Below are positions 36,628 to 45,637 of a DNA stretch of 64,000 nucleotides, piece by piece. Within the stretch, counting starts at the first letter, position 1, and every line of letters starts with the position of its first letter. The notes below the pieces were generated by a model. That model searched no databases and was not told the origin of the DNA. It was given only the letters and a program-made list of their open reading frames with translations. Made by a program: the position numbers and the translations under genes. Source of the DNA: Sphingomonadaceae bacterium. Its GTDB lineage: Bacteria > Pseudomonadota > Alphaproteobacteria > Sphingomonadales > Sphingomonadaceae. Location: positions 1-64,000 of the forward strand of contig CANFXW010000008.1 of NCBI GenBank assembly GCA_947451145.1, in the 5' to 3' direction.

Positions 36628-37791
36628 TCAATCCTGAGCTCTTCGGGCGACACCTGCCTTCACCCCGTCGAGCGCCAGGGTGACAAAGGGAGCAAAGGTC
36701 CCGCCGAAATGCGAGCGGCCTTGCGGCTTTGATGTGGCAGACGGATCGTCGACGCCCCAATAGTCCACAAAGGCTGCGACATTCAAATCGGGCAAAACCC
36801 ACCAGCTATAGGCCTGGAATGGCTCATTTTCGGGGTTCGCCATGACCAGTCCATGTCCGTTCAACAACTCCCACGGGCCTTCGATGGATTGGGCTGTCGC
36901 GCCGTAAAGACCTGTCGGCGCATCGATGCCGGGGGCGAAGACCTTTGTCTGGGTCGACCAGAACAAATAGAGCTGGCCGGCGTGGCGGACCAGATGAGGG
37001 CGCTCCAGTTCGTTATTGGTGTCAGTTGCATCGACGAGCGGTGCGAGCGGGGCATAACGGCAGCCGTCCGGGTCGAGGCAGGCCAATCCGACCAAACCGT
37101 TGAAGTCACGGGGCGCAGCTGCTGACGAGGCCGTGAACAACAGATATTCGCTGCCATCTGCTTCACGCCAGGGGAACGGATCGCGGAAGGCCTTGATCTC
37201 GCCGATCTTGCCATTGCTCTGGTCGGTGCCCTGATAGGAACCGCCCGGTGTTATCAGCTCACACGGCGGCGACCATCCGGTGAAAACGACACTGTCATCG
37301 GCAGGCAGTGGCGATCTGGTGACAAACAGTCGTTGCCGGAAGGTCTCAACGCTTTCACCGCGCTGACCGGCCGCGGTGAAGTAGAGCGCCGCCTCATCGC
37401 CCTCCATTCGGGCCGCACCCGACCATTCACGACTGCCGGACGAAAAACCGTCTGGCAGAGTGACCCCCAAATGATGGAATCGGCCAGCCCGGCGGTGGAA
37501 GTGATGTATTCGGGCGTGTCCGTGGCGTTGCTCGGGATCGTCAAAAGCCGGGGCAGCGAGCGCGAACCACAGTTCCCCGCCCCGCCATGCGAACGGCATG
37601 CCAGATGCGTCGGAGAGGGGCCATGAGTCCCACACGTCAAGGCCGGGCAGGACGCACTGCACATCATGGGGCTCAAGCACCGGTGCCTGCATGATTGTGG
37701 CGGGATCGAGTCCGGCAAGACACTGCCTTGACCACATCAGAGGCACGCTGACCGGGTCGTTGATCTTCAGGCCCAAAACGGCGGCTGACAT
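36628..37791 (-). CDS. GH68 fructosidase/fructosyltransferase, cytoplasmic (copy 1)
   Basis: A 387-residue five-bladed beta-propeller enzyme of family GH68 (levansucrase, inulosucrase, beta-fructofuranosidase). The nucleophile motif is LDVWDSWPL, the transition-state stabiliser is in FRDPFPW, and the acid/base Glu lies in NNELERPHLV, so all three acidic residues are intact. No signal peptide is present, unlike typical secreted levansucrases, so hydrolysis of imported sucrose in the cytoplasm is likely. The ATG at 37791 has AGGAG seven bases upstream and is preferred over the TTG at 37839. It lies 44 bases after the GH13 gene. Confidence 0.92.
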   Translation of the reverse strand: MSAAVLGLKINDPVSVPLMWSRQCLAGLDPATIMQAPVLEPHDVQCVLPGLDVWDSWPLSDASGMPFAWRGGELWFALAAPAFDDPEQRHGHARIHHFHRRAGRFHHLGVTLPDGFSSGSREWSGAARMEGDEAALYFTAAGQRGESVETFRQRLFVTRSPLPADDSVVFTGWSPPCELITPGGSYQGTDQSNGKIGEIKAFRDPFPWREADGSEYLLFTASSAAAPRDFNGLVGLACLDPDGCRYAPLAPLVDATDTNNELERPHLVRHAGQLYLFWSTQTKVFAPGIDAPTGLYGATAQSIEGPWELLNGHGLVMANPENEPFQAYSWWVLPDLNVAAFVDYWGVDDPSATSKPQGRSHFGGTFAPFVTLALDGVKAGVARRAQD

Positions 37792-37835
37792 GCTTCTACT
37801 CCTGAAGGGGTTTGATCGGTTGGCGAGGCGCCGTG

Positions 37836-39536
37836 TCAAGGCGCCCGGAAACTGATCAGAACGGTCGAAAATGGCTCAAGCTCCGGATGAGCCATATCGA
37901 CAGTGCCTGTGGCTGTGCTGGCCATGATGACCTTGCCAAACTTCGGTGTGCCGCCCCTCCAGCCGGAGATCGCCAACTTCTGGCGCTCGGCGCTCATGTT
38001 GAGCAGGACCAGCACGCCTTCGCCGGATTTGCTGCGGCGGGCATAGGCCACAACTTTGTCGTTGCCCGATTCCAGCGGGACGTAAGCGCCGTTGCGGATC
38101 GCGGGGCTTGTCTTGCGCAGGTTCAGCAGGCGCGCATACCAATGGTACATTGACCCTTTATCGGCCAGTTGGGCGGCAACATTGGTTGCGCTTGCCGTTG
38201 CGGCAACCGGCAGCCAGGGATCGCCGGTAGTGAACCCGGCACCGGCACTGGCCGACCATTGCATCGGTGACCGCACGGGATCACGCCTGTCTGCTACCTT
38301 GCGCTTGGGGCCCAGCGGGAAGGCCTTAAGTTCGTCCGGCTTGAGGTCGGCCATGCCGATTTCCTCGCCGTAATACATCAGGGCGGTGCCGCGCAGTGTC
38401 AGTGTCATTGCCGCGGTCAGGCGGGCGATCAGGCCGTCGTTCTTGCCATCGCCGAACCGCGTCCACTGGCGGGTAGTGTCATGATTGCTGAAGTGGAATA
38501 CGGGCGGCAAACCGTCCAGTTTCAGATGGGCCTCGTCAATCCGGGCTTTGAAAGTTGGCGCATCGAGACCTTTCACGCCGGTGTAGAGGAAGTCCATCGG
38601 CAGGTTGATCTCGTCTCCCTTGGCGCCATAGACCCGGCGCAGGTCTTCAACATTCGAGATGGCATTTTCACCCAGCAGCATGCGGTCGCCGGGGTAGCTG
38701 TCGACGAGCTGGCGCAAGCTGCGCAGCACCTCGTGGTTGGCGGGCAGATTGCTGTTGTAAGGCTTCAGGCCTACCGGCGCGCCCGATTTGACGTCCGGGT
38801 CTTTCGGCCAGCTTGTATCCTCAAAAAGATAGGGCGTGGCATCAAGCCGGAATCCGCTGGCACCGTGATCGAGCCAGAAGCGCATCACATCCAGCATCGC
38901 TTTGCGCAAACCGGGATTGGACCAGTTAACGTCCGGCTGCTCCGGGTAAAAGACATGGTAGTAATACTGGCCGGTGGCCTTATCGAATTCCCAGGTGGAA
39001 CCGCCGAAGATCGACTCCCAATTGCTTGGCGGACCGCCATCCGGGGCAGGATCACGCCAGACATACCAGTCGCGCTTCGGGTTGGTGCGCGATGACCGCG
39101 ATTCCTTGAACCAGGGGTGCTGATCCGAGGAATGGTTCAGCACGAAATCGACCAGAATGCGGATGCCTCGCTTCTTCGCCTCGCGCGAAAGCACATCCCA
39201 GTCCTGCATTGTCCCATATTCTGGCGAGACATTGGTGTAATCCGCGACGTCGTAGCCAAAGTCCTTGTTTGGCGAGGGGAAGAACGGTGTGAGCCAAATG
39301 GCATCAACACCGAGCGCTTTCAGGTAATCGAGCCGCTGGGTAACGCCTTTGAGATCACCCACGCCATCGCCGTTGGTATCCTGAAAGCTGCGCGGGTAAA
39401 TTTCATAGATTACCGCGTGCTTCCACCACGGTTCGGCAGCTTTGGCGGGCTTTGCTTGGGCAGTCCCGCTGCTGAGTGCCAGTGCTGCTGCGGCAAGACC
39501 GGCCAAGGCCGTGCGGGCAAGGCTCAGGGATTTCAT
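37836..39536 (-). CDS. GH13 alpha-glucosidase, periplasmic
   Basis: A 566-residue alpha-amylase-superfamily enzyme. The signal peptide (residues 1-28, ending SSGTAQA) sends it to the periplasm. The (beta/alpha)8 barrel has DAIWLTPFF, VDFVLNH, the nucleophile in GFRLDAT (D232), the acid/base in LLGEN (E290) and FSNHD (H352-D353). The layout matches bacterial alpha-glucosidases of the oligo-1,6-glucosidase / sucrose-maltose group. It would cleave alpha-glucosides taken up by the operon's TonB receptor. Its ATG overlaps the stop of the preceding halogenase gene (ATGA), a striking coupling of a halogenase to a sugar hydrolase. Confidence 0.93.
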   Translation of the reverse strand: MKSLSLARTALAGLAAAALALSSGTAQAKPAKAAEPWWKHAVIYEIYPRSFQDTNGDGVGDLKGVTQRLDYLKALGVDAIWLTPFFPSPNKDFGYDVADYTNVSPEYGTMQDWDVLSREAKKRGIRILVDFVLNHSSDQHPWFKESRSSRTNPKRDWYVWRDPAPDGGPPSNWESIFGGSTWEFDKATGQYYYHVFYPEQPDVNWSNPGLRKAMLDVMRFWLDHGASGFRLDATPYLFEDTSWPKDPDVKSGAPVGLKPYNSNLPANHEVLRSLRQLVDSYPGDRMLLGENAISNVEDLRRVYGAKGDEINLPMDFLYTGVKGLDAPTFKARIDEAHLKLDGLPPVFHFSNHDTTRQWTRFGDGKNDGLIARLTAAMTLTLRGTALMYYGEEIGMADLKPDELKAFPLGPKRKVADRRDPVRSPMQWSASAGAGFTTGDPWLPVAATASATNVAAQLADKGSMYHWYARLLNLRKTSPAIRNGAYVPLESGNDKVVAYARRSKSGEGVLVLLNMSAERQKLAISGWRGGTPKFGKVIMASTATGTVDMAHPELEPFSTVLISFRAP

Positions 39537-41050
39537 TTCGGCATTCTCCCGGTTGTTTTCATGCGCCCGAGTACCTGGGCGTGGTCTTCAAAATTCAGTG
39601 CACAGCCATCGAGGAATCGAGCAATGTCGCGATCCCGATAGAAGTCGACGTCGCTGCGCTGTTCTGTCGCAAGTGCGGGAAAGGCACCGTATCCCGCCAG
39701 CAGACAGTGCCACGAAGCACTGCCGAAGTGGCTGAGCTCGCGCTGTCCCTCAAGCAGGGCGACAAGGTCTGCCCGGCGAAACCAGGTGTCGAGTATCTGC
39801 TCAAGGTTCGACGACAGCTCTGCGTTCTCGCGGTTGACGCGCCAGTAGTCTGTGTCAGAGCGCGTGTTCAGCTTGTAATGGGCGACGATGTAGTCACGCA
39901 CCCGCTCGATGCGGTCGGTGATTGTCTCGTTGAATGTGTCACGGTGCCGCGCGGTGAAGCCGCCACTCTCGAACGCATTCATGAACTGCTCAACGGTATT
40001 GAGCACAAGGTGCAGCGCGGTTGCTTCCAGTGGTTCAATGAAGCCCTGCGCCAGTCCGATTGCAACGCAATTACGCTCCCAGTGCCGCTCAAGCTGGCCA
40101 ACACGGAATTTCAGATGCCGGGCAGAAGCATCAGCTTCGGTCAAGCCAAGATGCGCGCGCAGCTCTGCCTCTGCCTTGTCGGCTGACAAGAAATCCGAGC
40201 TGTAGACATAGCCGTTACCCACCCGGTTAGTCAGCGGTATTGACCAGGCCCAACCGTTCGATAGCGCCGACGCCCGGGTTTCCACCGGCGGAATTGCTGT
40301 TGCCGGAGAGGGCAAGACGACGGCGGCATCGTTGAACAGATTCGACCTGAAACTGCGGAACGGTACGCCCAGCGCACCCTGCATCAAAAGGGCTGTAAAT
40401 CCGCTGCAATCGATGAAGAAATCGGCTTCGACCAGCTCGCCTTGGTCGGTCATCAGCGCGGCAATGTCGCCATTGTCGGCCGGTATGACTTCGACCACCC
40501 GCCGGGCGAGGTGCCGGACACCCGCGGCGGTTGCGCGGTCGCGAAGGAACCCGCCGAGCAAGCCTGAGTCAAAGTGATAGCCATATTCCAGACGGAACGG
40601 AAAGTTCGCCGGAGCAATCGGTGCCTTCCCGTTCGCCGCGAGCACACCGTTGAGAAAGAAATCATCGGGCCGGGTTGGCACGTCGAGGCCCAATCGCCGA
40701 TTGCCGCAGTTTCGGGTGAAGGCCTCTTCGGTATGGACATCGACTTGCGTGAGGAAGGGATGGCCATAGTCGGCAACACCTGATCCCGGGCTCCAGCCGG
40801 AAAAGCGGATGTTGAGCTTGTAGGTGGCGTGACACACCGGCATCCATTCGGCCTCGGCAATGCCAAGCATCTCAAAGAACCGCTTGAGGGTAGGTGTTGA
40901 GCCTTCACCTACGCCGATTGTTCCGATGTCGGGTGATTCAATCAGCACGATCTGCACCGGCAAGTTCTGCCAGCGTTGTGCCAGCAGGTTTGCCGCCATC
41001 CAGCCCGCAGTGCCGCCACCAACAATCGCGAGGCGAAGCTGCGCGCTCAT
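39533..41050 (-). CDS. flavin-dependent tryptophan-halogenase family protein (divergent type)
   Basis: A 505-residue FAD-binding protein of the tryptophan 7-halogenase family. GGGTAGWMAA (11-20) binds FAD, VGEGSTPT follows, K78 in ATYKLNIRF sits where the catalytic lysine lies, and GWAWSIPL is the halogenase motif GWxWxIP. The later segment reads EPLEATALH instead of EPLEST, setting it apart from its two paralogues here. No signal peptide, so cytoplasmic. Family members halogenate indoles, often preferring bromide, with FADH2 from a separate reductase; none is encoded nearby. The ATG overlaps the stop of the upstream halogenase and its stop overlaps the GH13 start. Confidence 0.88.
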   Translation of the reverse strand: MSAQLRLAIVGGGTAGWMAANLLAQRWQNLPVQIVLIESPDIGTIGVGEGSTPTLKRFFEMLGIAEAEWMPVCHATYKLNIRFSGWSPGSGVADYGHPFLTQVDVHTEEAFTRNCGNRRLGLDVPTRPDDFFLNGVLAANGKAPIAPANFPFRLEYGYHFDSGLLGGFLRDRATAAGVRHLARRVVEVIPADNGDIAALMTDQGELVEADFFIDCSGFTALLMQGALGVPFRSFRSNLFNDAAVVLPSPATAIPPVETRASALSNGWAWSIPLTNRVGNGYVYSSDFLSADKAEAELRAHLGLTEADASARHLKFRVGQLERHWERNCVAIGLAQGFIEPLEATALHLVLNTVEQFMNAFESGGFTARHRDTFNETITDRIERVRDYIVAHYKLNTRSDTDYWRVNRENAELSSNLEQILDTWFRRADLVALLEGQRELSHFGSASWHCLLAGYGAFPALATEQRSDVDFYRDRDIARFLDGCALNFEDHAQVLGRMKTTGRMPK

Positions 41051-42543
41051 CCCTGCTGCGCCACCTGGCCCCGAAGCCAGTCATCATGCGCAGGAAGCTG
41101 CGGCAAGGGACGCGCTTTCAACGCGGCGAGGTTGGCGAGTTGCTCGCGCAATTCATCGTCAGACTGGCTGTCTGCGAGCGGATGATGATCGCCGGGCATG
41201 ATATGCTGCCCCATCAAAACCTGAACCCATGATGGTTCCATGAAGATGTCATACTGATCCTGCACCAGGCTGCCGTTGGACCGGAACAAAGCAATCTTCT
41301 TCGCCAGCCGTTCGGGAACCTCCATTTCGCGAAGATCGCGCCAGAACGGCGCGTTGCCGCGGTTGTTGGCGTGGTAGTGCAGGATGATGAAGTCACGGAT
41401 CAGCTCGTACTCGATCTGTGACTGGCGGTTGTATTCGCCGACCAATTGCCCGGTGATGCCTGAGTGCGGGAAGAGATGCAGCAAACGGACGATCGCCGAC
41501 TGGATCAAGTAGATGCTGGTCGATTCAAGCGGTTCGAGGAAGCCGCTCGACAAACCTACCGCAACGACATTGCGATTCCATTGCTGCCGCGCCCGGCCGG
41601 TGCGGAAGGCGATTATCTTCGGATCTGCGAGCGCCGTGGAATCGAGATTAGCCAGCAACAATTCGGCTGCTTGCTCGTCGCTGAAGTGACGGCTGGAGTA
41701 GACCATGCCGTTGCCATTGCGATGCTGCAGCGGGATGCGCCATTGCCAGCCAGCTTCGCGCGCGATGGCCCGGGTGTAGGGCAATGTCGTCTCAAACCGT
41801 TCGGAAGGCACCGCCATTGCCCTGTCGCAGGGCAGCCAATGGCTCCAGTCCTCGTAGCCGGTACCCAGCGCCTGCTGGATCAGGACCCCGCGGGACCCCG
41901 AGCAGTCGATGAACAGATCACCGGCCACCCTGCGCCCGTCGCGCAAAAGCAATTCGGTGATGTCGCCGCTCCCGGCATCGCGGCGCACGTCGGCAACCAT
42001 GCCTTCCGTCCGCGTGACCCCCAGCTTCTCGGAATAGCTTCGCAGATACCGCCCATATAGTGCGGAATCGAAATGGTAGGCATAGGGCATATCCCAGATC
42101 GGGTCGTTGCCCTGAGTTGGCGCGAACTTGCCAGCCTCGGCGCAAAGGTAGTTCAGGTCATAGTCCCAGTAACTGCCGCCGAAGCCAGCCTTGCGGGCCC
42201 GAGCCCAGAAATGATGAAACGAAGCGAAGGCGAGGTTCCGGCCTGCAGAGCCAAAAGTGTGATAATAGGAATCACCTTCGGCACCCCAGTTCTCGAACCG
42301 GATAGCCAGCTTGATCGTTGCTTTGGTTTCGCGAAGGAACTCGCCCTCGTCGATGCCCAATACGGAATTGACCTGCTGGATCGGTGGAATCGTGGCTTCG
42401 CCAACTCCGATGATTCCAATCTCTTCGGATTCGACAAGTTCGATTTCAACCAGCGGACCAAGGACCTTTGCGGTCAATGCTGCAGTCATCCAGCCCGCCG
42501 TGCCGCCGCCCAAGATCACGACTTTGCGGATGGATTTGGTCAT
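41047..42543 (-). CDS. flavin-dependent tryptophan-halogenase family protein
   Basis: A 498-residue halogenase-fold protein. GGGTAGWMTA (12-21) binds [12 protein letters not shown] follows, the catalytic-lysine position is K78 in ATIKLAIRF, GWQWRIP is at 265-271, and [10 protein letters not shown] carries the conserved Glu-Ser. All residues expected for halogenase activity are present. The substrate is unknown; free tryptophan is not implied, because this subgroup occurs beside TonB receptors and sugar genes. It is cytoplasmic. AGAGG lies five bases upstream. It follows the TonB receptor gene after 77 bases containing a strong hairpin, and overlaps the next halogenase gene by four bases. Confidence 0.92.
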   Translation of the reverse strand: MTKSIRKVVILGGGTAGWMTAALTAKVLGPLVEIELVESEEIGIIGVGEATIPPIQQVNSVLGIDEGEFLRETKATIKLAIRFENWGAEGDSYYHTFGSAGRNLAFASFHHFWARARKAGFGGSYWDYDLNYLCAEAGKFAPTQGNDPIWDMPYAYHFDSALYGRYLRSYSEKLGVTRTEGMVADVRRDAGSGDITELLLRDGRRVAGDLFIDCSGSRGVLIQQALGTGYEDWSHWLPCDRAMAVPSERFETTLPYTRAIAREAGWQWRIPLQHRNGNGMVYSSRHFSDEQAAELLLANLDSTALADPKIIAFRTGRARQQWNRNVVAVGLSSGFLEPLESTSIYLIQSAIVRLLHLFPHSGITGQLVGEYNRQSQIEYELIRDFIILHYHANNRGNAPFWRDLREMEVPERLAKKIALFRSNGSLVQDQYDIFMEPSWVQVLMGQHIMPGDHHPLADSQSDDELREQLANLAALKARPLPQLPAHDDWLRGQVAQQG

Positions 42544-42572
42544 GGCGGCCTCTTGTTCCGAAGTGATAGTGA

Positions 42573-42602
42573 AGTCCCCGACGGTGTGGGCCGACGGGGA
42601 CT
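42573..42602 (-). promoter_or_regulatory. intercistronic hairpin between TonB receptor and halogenase genes
   Basis: AGTCCCCG (42573-42580) pairs with CGGGGACT (42595-42602); past a T-T mismatch a further CGG/CCG step closes a six-base loop. It begins 18 bases after the receptor stop. There is no T-run, so it may stabilise the receptor mRNA or reduce read-through rather than terminate. Confidence 0.6.
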
Positions 42603-42620
42603 ACTCTATGCCTAATTCGC

Positions 42621-45458
42621 TCAGAAGAACGAATAGGTGACGTTCAGCAGGAAGTTTCGGCCGAACGTTTCGACACGGGTGACCAGCCCGCTTGCCGAAT
42701 CGGTGTAGACGTCCTTCTGATTGGTCAGATTCTGCGCCTGGAGCGAGAGTTTCAGACCCTTCAGGACACCGTCGGTATTCTTGAAGTCATACCCGATCTG
42801 GGCATCAACCAGCGTTTCTCCGGCACGGTTGACTGGCGAGATCGTGTTGCTGCCGCCGCGGTCTTCCGAAAGCCAGGCCGACCGGTTGTTCAAAGAGGCA
42901 CGGGCCGAGAAGCCGCCCTTTTCAAAATAGCCGGTCAACTGGAATACCCGCTTCGACAGGCCTGGAACGCTGCTGCCATCATCCAGCTTTCCATCGGTGA
43001 AGGCCGCGCCGCCAATCAGGCCGAACCCGTCCAGTGCCGAAACGAACCGGCCAAACGGAAGGCTCGCTTGCAGTTCGACGCCCTTCACACTTCCCTTCAA
43101 GCCACCGGAATATGTGGTGTTCAGGCCCTTGAATGTGGCTGGCGTAAAGATCGTCAGGCCATTGCTGCTGACCGCCTGATGGTAGCCCGGGATATAGAAC
43201 TGGGTATAGTCTCGCACGGTAACCGCAGCTACGTTCCAGTTCACCAGATCCTTGTAGAAACCGGTGATCGAAATGAACCCGTCCTTGGCGAAATAGTATT
43301 CATAGGACAGGTCGAACTGGTTGGCTTCATACGGACGAAGCTGCGCATTGCCTGACGTGGAAACCCAAGGGCCAAGGCCTGGGTCGGTGTTCGTGACATT
43401 GGCAACGTTATTGCGGAACTTCACCGAGGAACCCGGGTTGAGGAAGTCGATGCGCGGACGGCTGATCACCTTGGCCGCGGCAAAGCGGATGGTGTGGCCG
43501 TTATCGAGGTCGAAGTTCAGGTTCAGGCTCGGCAGGATGCGGCTGTACTTGGCACCGTCGCTGATCGGCTTGGCGATGTCGAGCTGGTTGGCGCCAATAA
43601 CAGAATTGAAGCCTGAGCCCTGCTGGTCGGTGAACACACCCTGCACGCCGATGTTGCCGAACATGCGGACGTTGCCGCCCAGCGTCGTCTCGAAATCAGC
43701 CTTCACGAACGGCTGCCAGACCTTTTCACTGATCGTATAGGTGTCACCCAGACGATCGGGTTCGAGGCTACCCGCGTCATAGCGCTTGTAGAAGGTGCTG
43801 TTGATCAGACCGAGCGCATCATATGCCACGACATTGCCCAGCCCGGCCCAGTTAAGGTCCGCTGCGCCGCGACGGAAGTCGTTAGGGACGGCACCATCGA
43901 GCGGATAGGTCTGCGCGGTCAGGAAGAAGCCCTGATTGACCTTGGACTTCTTGTGGTCCGAATAGCGAACGCCCGCGTTGACGTGCTTGATGAAGGAACC
44001 TTCGAGATCCTTCTGCACTTCAAAACGCAGTGAGTTGAGCTTTTCGTCAAAGATACCGGTGTTGACGAAACCGTCCTGCGCCTGGGCAAAACCGATCGGT
44101 TGGCCGCTGCGGCCGATGACGGCCGTCTGGTTCAGGGCAGCAATCGGTGAAAGGCTGCCACCCCACGATTGCGGACCAGCGAGGCGGACAATGTTATAGT
44201 CGCTGTACCCTTGCGAGTTGTTCGAGAAGAACAGGCCATTGTCCGAGTAAGTATAGGTGCGCAGGTTGTCCGGACCTTGTGTGGTCAGGCCGGCGCGGCC
44301 GAGGCCCGAGTAGCTCTCGCCGCGGGTGTCGCTCTTCTTGCTGTCAGCGTGGCTGAGGTCCAGGGCAAGGTGGAGATCCGACGAAGGGTCGTACTTGAAG
44401 TTTGCGCCAAAGGTTTTGAGCTGGCCGGTCTTGTCAAGCGGATCGCTGCGCAGAACCGAGTTGAAACCGGTCGTGCGCGCCGAAGTAATCGTAGTGGAAT
44501 TCGCGCTGAGCACGGTGCTGCCGTTGGCTGCGATCGGCAGGGCTTCGATGAAGCCGCGCGAGATGCCCTTGTCGGAAAAGTCGATATAGAGCGCATCAAA
44601 GGTGGCGGTGAAGTCGCTGGACGGCTTGAATTCGATGACCCCAGCCACAGTCGTGCGCTTGAGGACCCGCGAGCGCGACGAAATGTCGATGCCGGCAGGC
44701 GCATATTTGCCGGCATTTGTGCCGGAGCTAACTGCACCCTTGTCATAGCCCCAGACGCTGAAGAAGTTGTCCTGGGTCGGCGACGAGGTGGTAGCAGCGG
44801 TCAGTGCGATACCAATGGTATCATCAGCAAATTTGTCGCTGAAGGACAGCGCGGCGCGGTAGCCCTTGTCCTTGAAGTCGGGATTCTTGGACTTCTGGCC
44901 GTTCATTTCGAAGCTGCCGTTCACGACCAGCGAACGCTTGTGCTCAAGCGGATGGATCGTCCGCATGTCGACAGTTCCGCCGATGCCCATCGCGCTCAGA
45001 TCGGAACTCGGGGTCTTGTAGACGACGGCGGTGTCGATGATTTCCGAGGGATAGAGGTCATATTCAACCCCGCGGTTGTCTCCGATGCCGATCAGTTCGC
45101 GACCGTTCATCGTCGTACCGACGTAGTCTTCGCGGAAACCGCGAACCGAGATGCCGCTGACGCGGCCCGCACGGCGCTCACCAGCCAGACCCGCCAGGCG
45201 GCCGAGCGAATCGGCGACGCTTGCTTGGGGGAGCTTACCGATGTCTTCGGACGAAAGCGCTTCAACCACCGAAGTGCTGTTCTGCTTGAGCGTTTGTGCG
45301 CGCTCAAGGCTGGCGCGCAGACCGGTGACGATGATTTCCGGTTCCGCTGCTGCTCCATCGGCTGCCGGCGCCTGGGCCGCGGTCTGAGCCATAGCTGTTC
45401 CGCTGCAAGCCAGGGCAATCACTGCCGTCGTGCAAATAAGATTCATGCGTACATTCAT
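42621..45458 (-). CDS. TonB-dependent receptor of sugar operon 1
   Basis: A 945-residue outer-membrane receptor. The signal peptide ends at GTAMAQ. A TonB-box-like EIIVTG precedes the plug (ASLERAQTLKQNSTSVVEALSSEDIGKLP, then SISVRGF-type strands and a YPSEIIDTAVVYKTPSSDL segment). The long beta-barrel ends in LLNVTYSFF. This is the large receptor type found with carbohydrate genes in Caulobacter, Xanthomonas and sphingomonads. It probably imports an alpha-glucoside or sucrose-like oligosaccharide. The ATG at 45458 has AGGAG nine bases upstream; the TTG two codons earlier is too close. First gene of the operon. Confidence 0.92.
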   Translation of the reverse strand: MNVRMNLICTTAVIALACSGTAMAQTAAQAPAADGAAAEPEIIVTGLRASLERAQTLKQNSTSVVEALSSEDIGKLPQASVADSLGRLAGLAGERRAGRVSGISVRGFREDYVGTTMNGRELIGIGDNRGVEYDLYPSEIIDTAVVYKTPSSDLSAMGIGGTVDMRTIHPLEHKRSLVVNGSFEMNGQKSKNPDFKDKGYRAALSFSDKFADDTIGIALTAATTSSPTQDNFFSVWGYDKGAVSSGTNAGKYAPAGIDISSRSRVLKRTTVAGVIEFKPSSDFTATFDALYIDFSDKGISRGFIEALPIAANGSTVLSANSTTITSARTTGFNSVLRSDPLDKTGQLKTFGANFKYDPSSDLHLALDLSHADSKKSDTRGESYSGLGRAGLTTQGPDNLRTYTYSDNGLFFSNNSQGYSDYNIVRLAGPQSWGGSLSPIAALNQTAVIGRSGQPIGFAQAQDGFVNTGIFDEKLNSLRFEVQKDLEGSFIKHVNAGVRYSDHKKSKVNQGFFLTAQTYPLDGAVPNDFRRGAADLNWAGLGNVVAYDALGLINSTFYKRYDAGSLEPDRLGDTYTISEKVWQPFVKADFETTLGGNVRMFGNIGVQGVFTDQQGSGFNSVIGANQLDIAKPISDGAKYSRILPSLNLNFDLDNGHTIRFAAAKVISRPRIDFLNPGSSVKFRNNVANVTNTDPGLGPWVSTSGNAQLRPYEANQFDLSYEYYFAKDGFISITGFYKDLVNWNVAAVTVRDYTQFYIPGYHQAVSSNGLTIFTPATFKGLNTTYSGGLKGSVKGVELQASLPFGRFVSALDGFGLIGGAAFTDGKLDDGSSVPGLSKRVFQLTGYFEKGGFSARASLNNRSAWLSEDRGGSNTISPVNRAGETLVDAQIGYDFKNTDGVLKGLKLSLQAQNLTNQKDVYTDSASGLVTRVETFGRNFLLNVTYSFF

Positions 45459-45544
45459 GTGCAAATACTCCTCTTCCCTGCACGACCCGCTGCTCGTTGA
45501 TCTTGAGCCCCCTCAGCCTGTGCGCGAGCCTCTGATAAGAGCAA

Positions 45545-45612
45545 TGCAATCGATTTAAATGCGGCATCGATTTTTTTGCATATGCAAATTTCATCGATTT
45601 GCTGTCGATTTG
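45545..45612. promoter_or_regulatory. LacI-type operator cluster in a divergent promoter
   Basis: Within 70 bases there are TGCAATCGATT (45545-45555), CATCGATT (45565-45572), a perfect 14-bp palindrome TTTGCATATGCAAA (45575-45588), CATCGATT (45592-45599) and TGTCGATTTG near 45603-45612. The ATCGATT core is shared with the 13-mer found in the second locus. It lies between the TonB receptor gene and the divergent permease gene, so one regulator could control both. Confidence 0.6.
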
Positions 45613-45637
45613 TGGTTCAGGTATCCATAACCGGAAG

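Noticed and set aside
37792-37839. Longer N-terminus of GH68 copy 1 starting at TTG 37839
   Set aside because: The ATG at 37791 has AGGAG at ideal spacing and gives a length equal to the paralogue; the TTG has no ribosome site.
44169-45500. 443-residue plus-strand ORF
   Set aside because: Antisense shadow of the TonB receptor gene, with no recognisable motifs.
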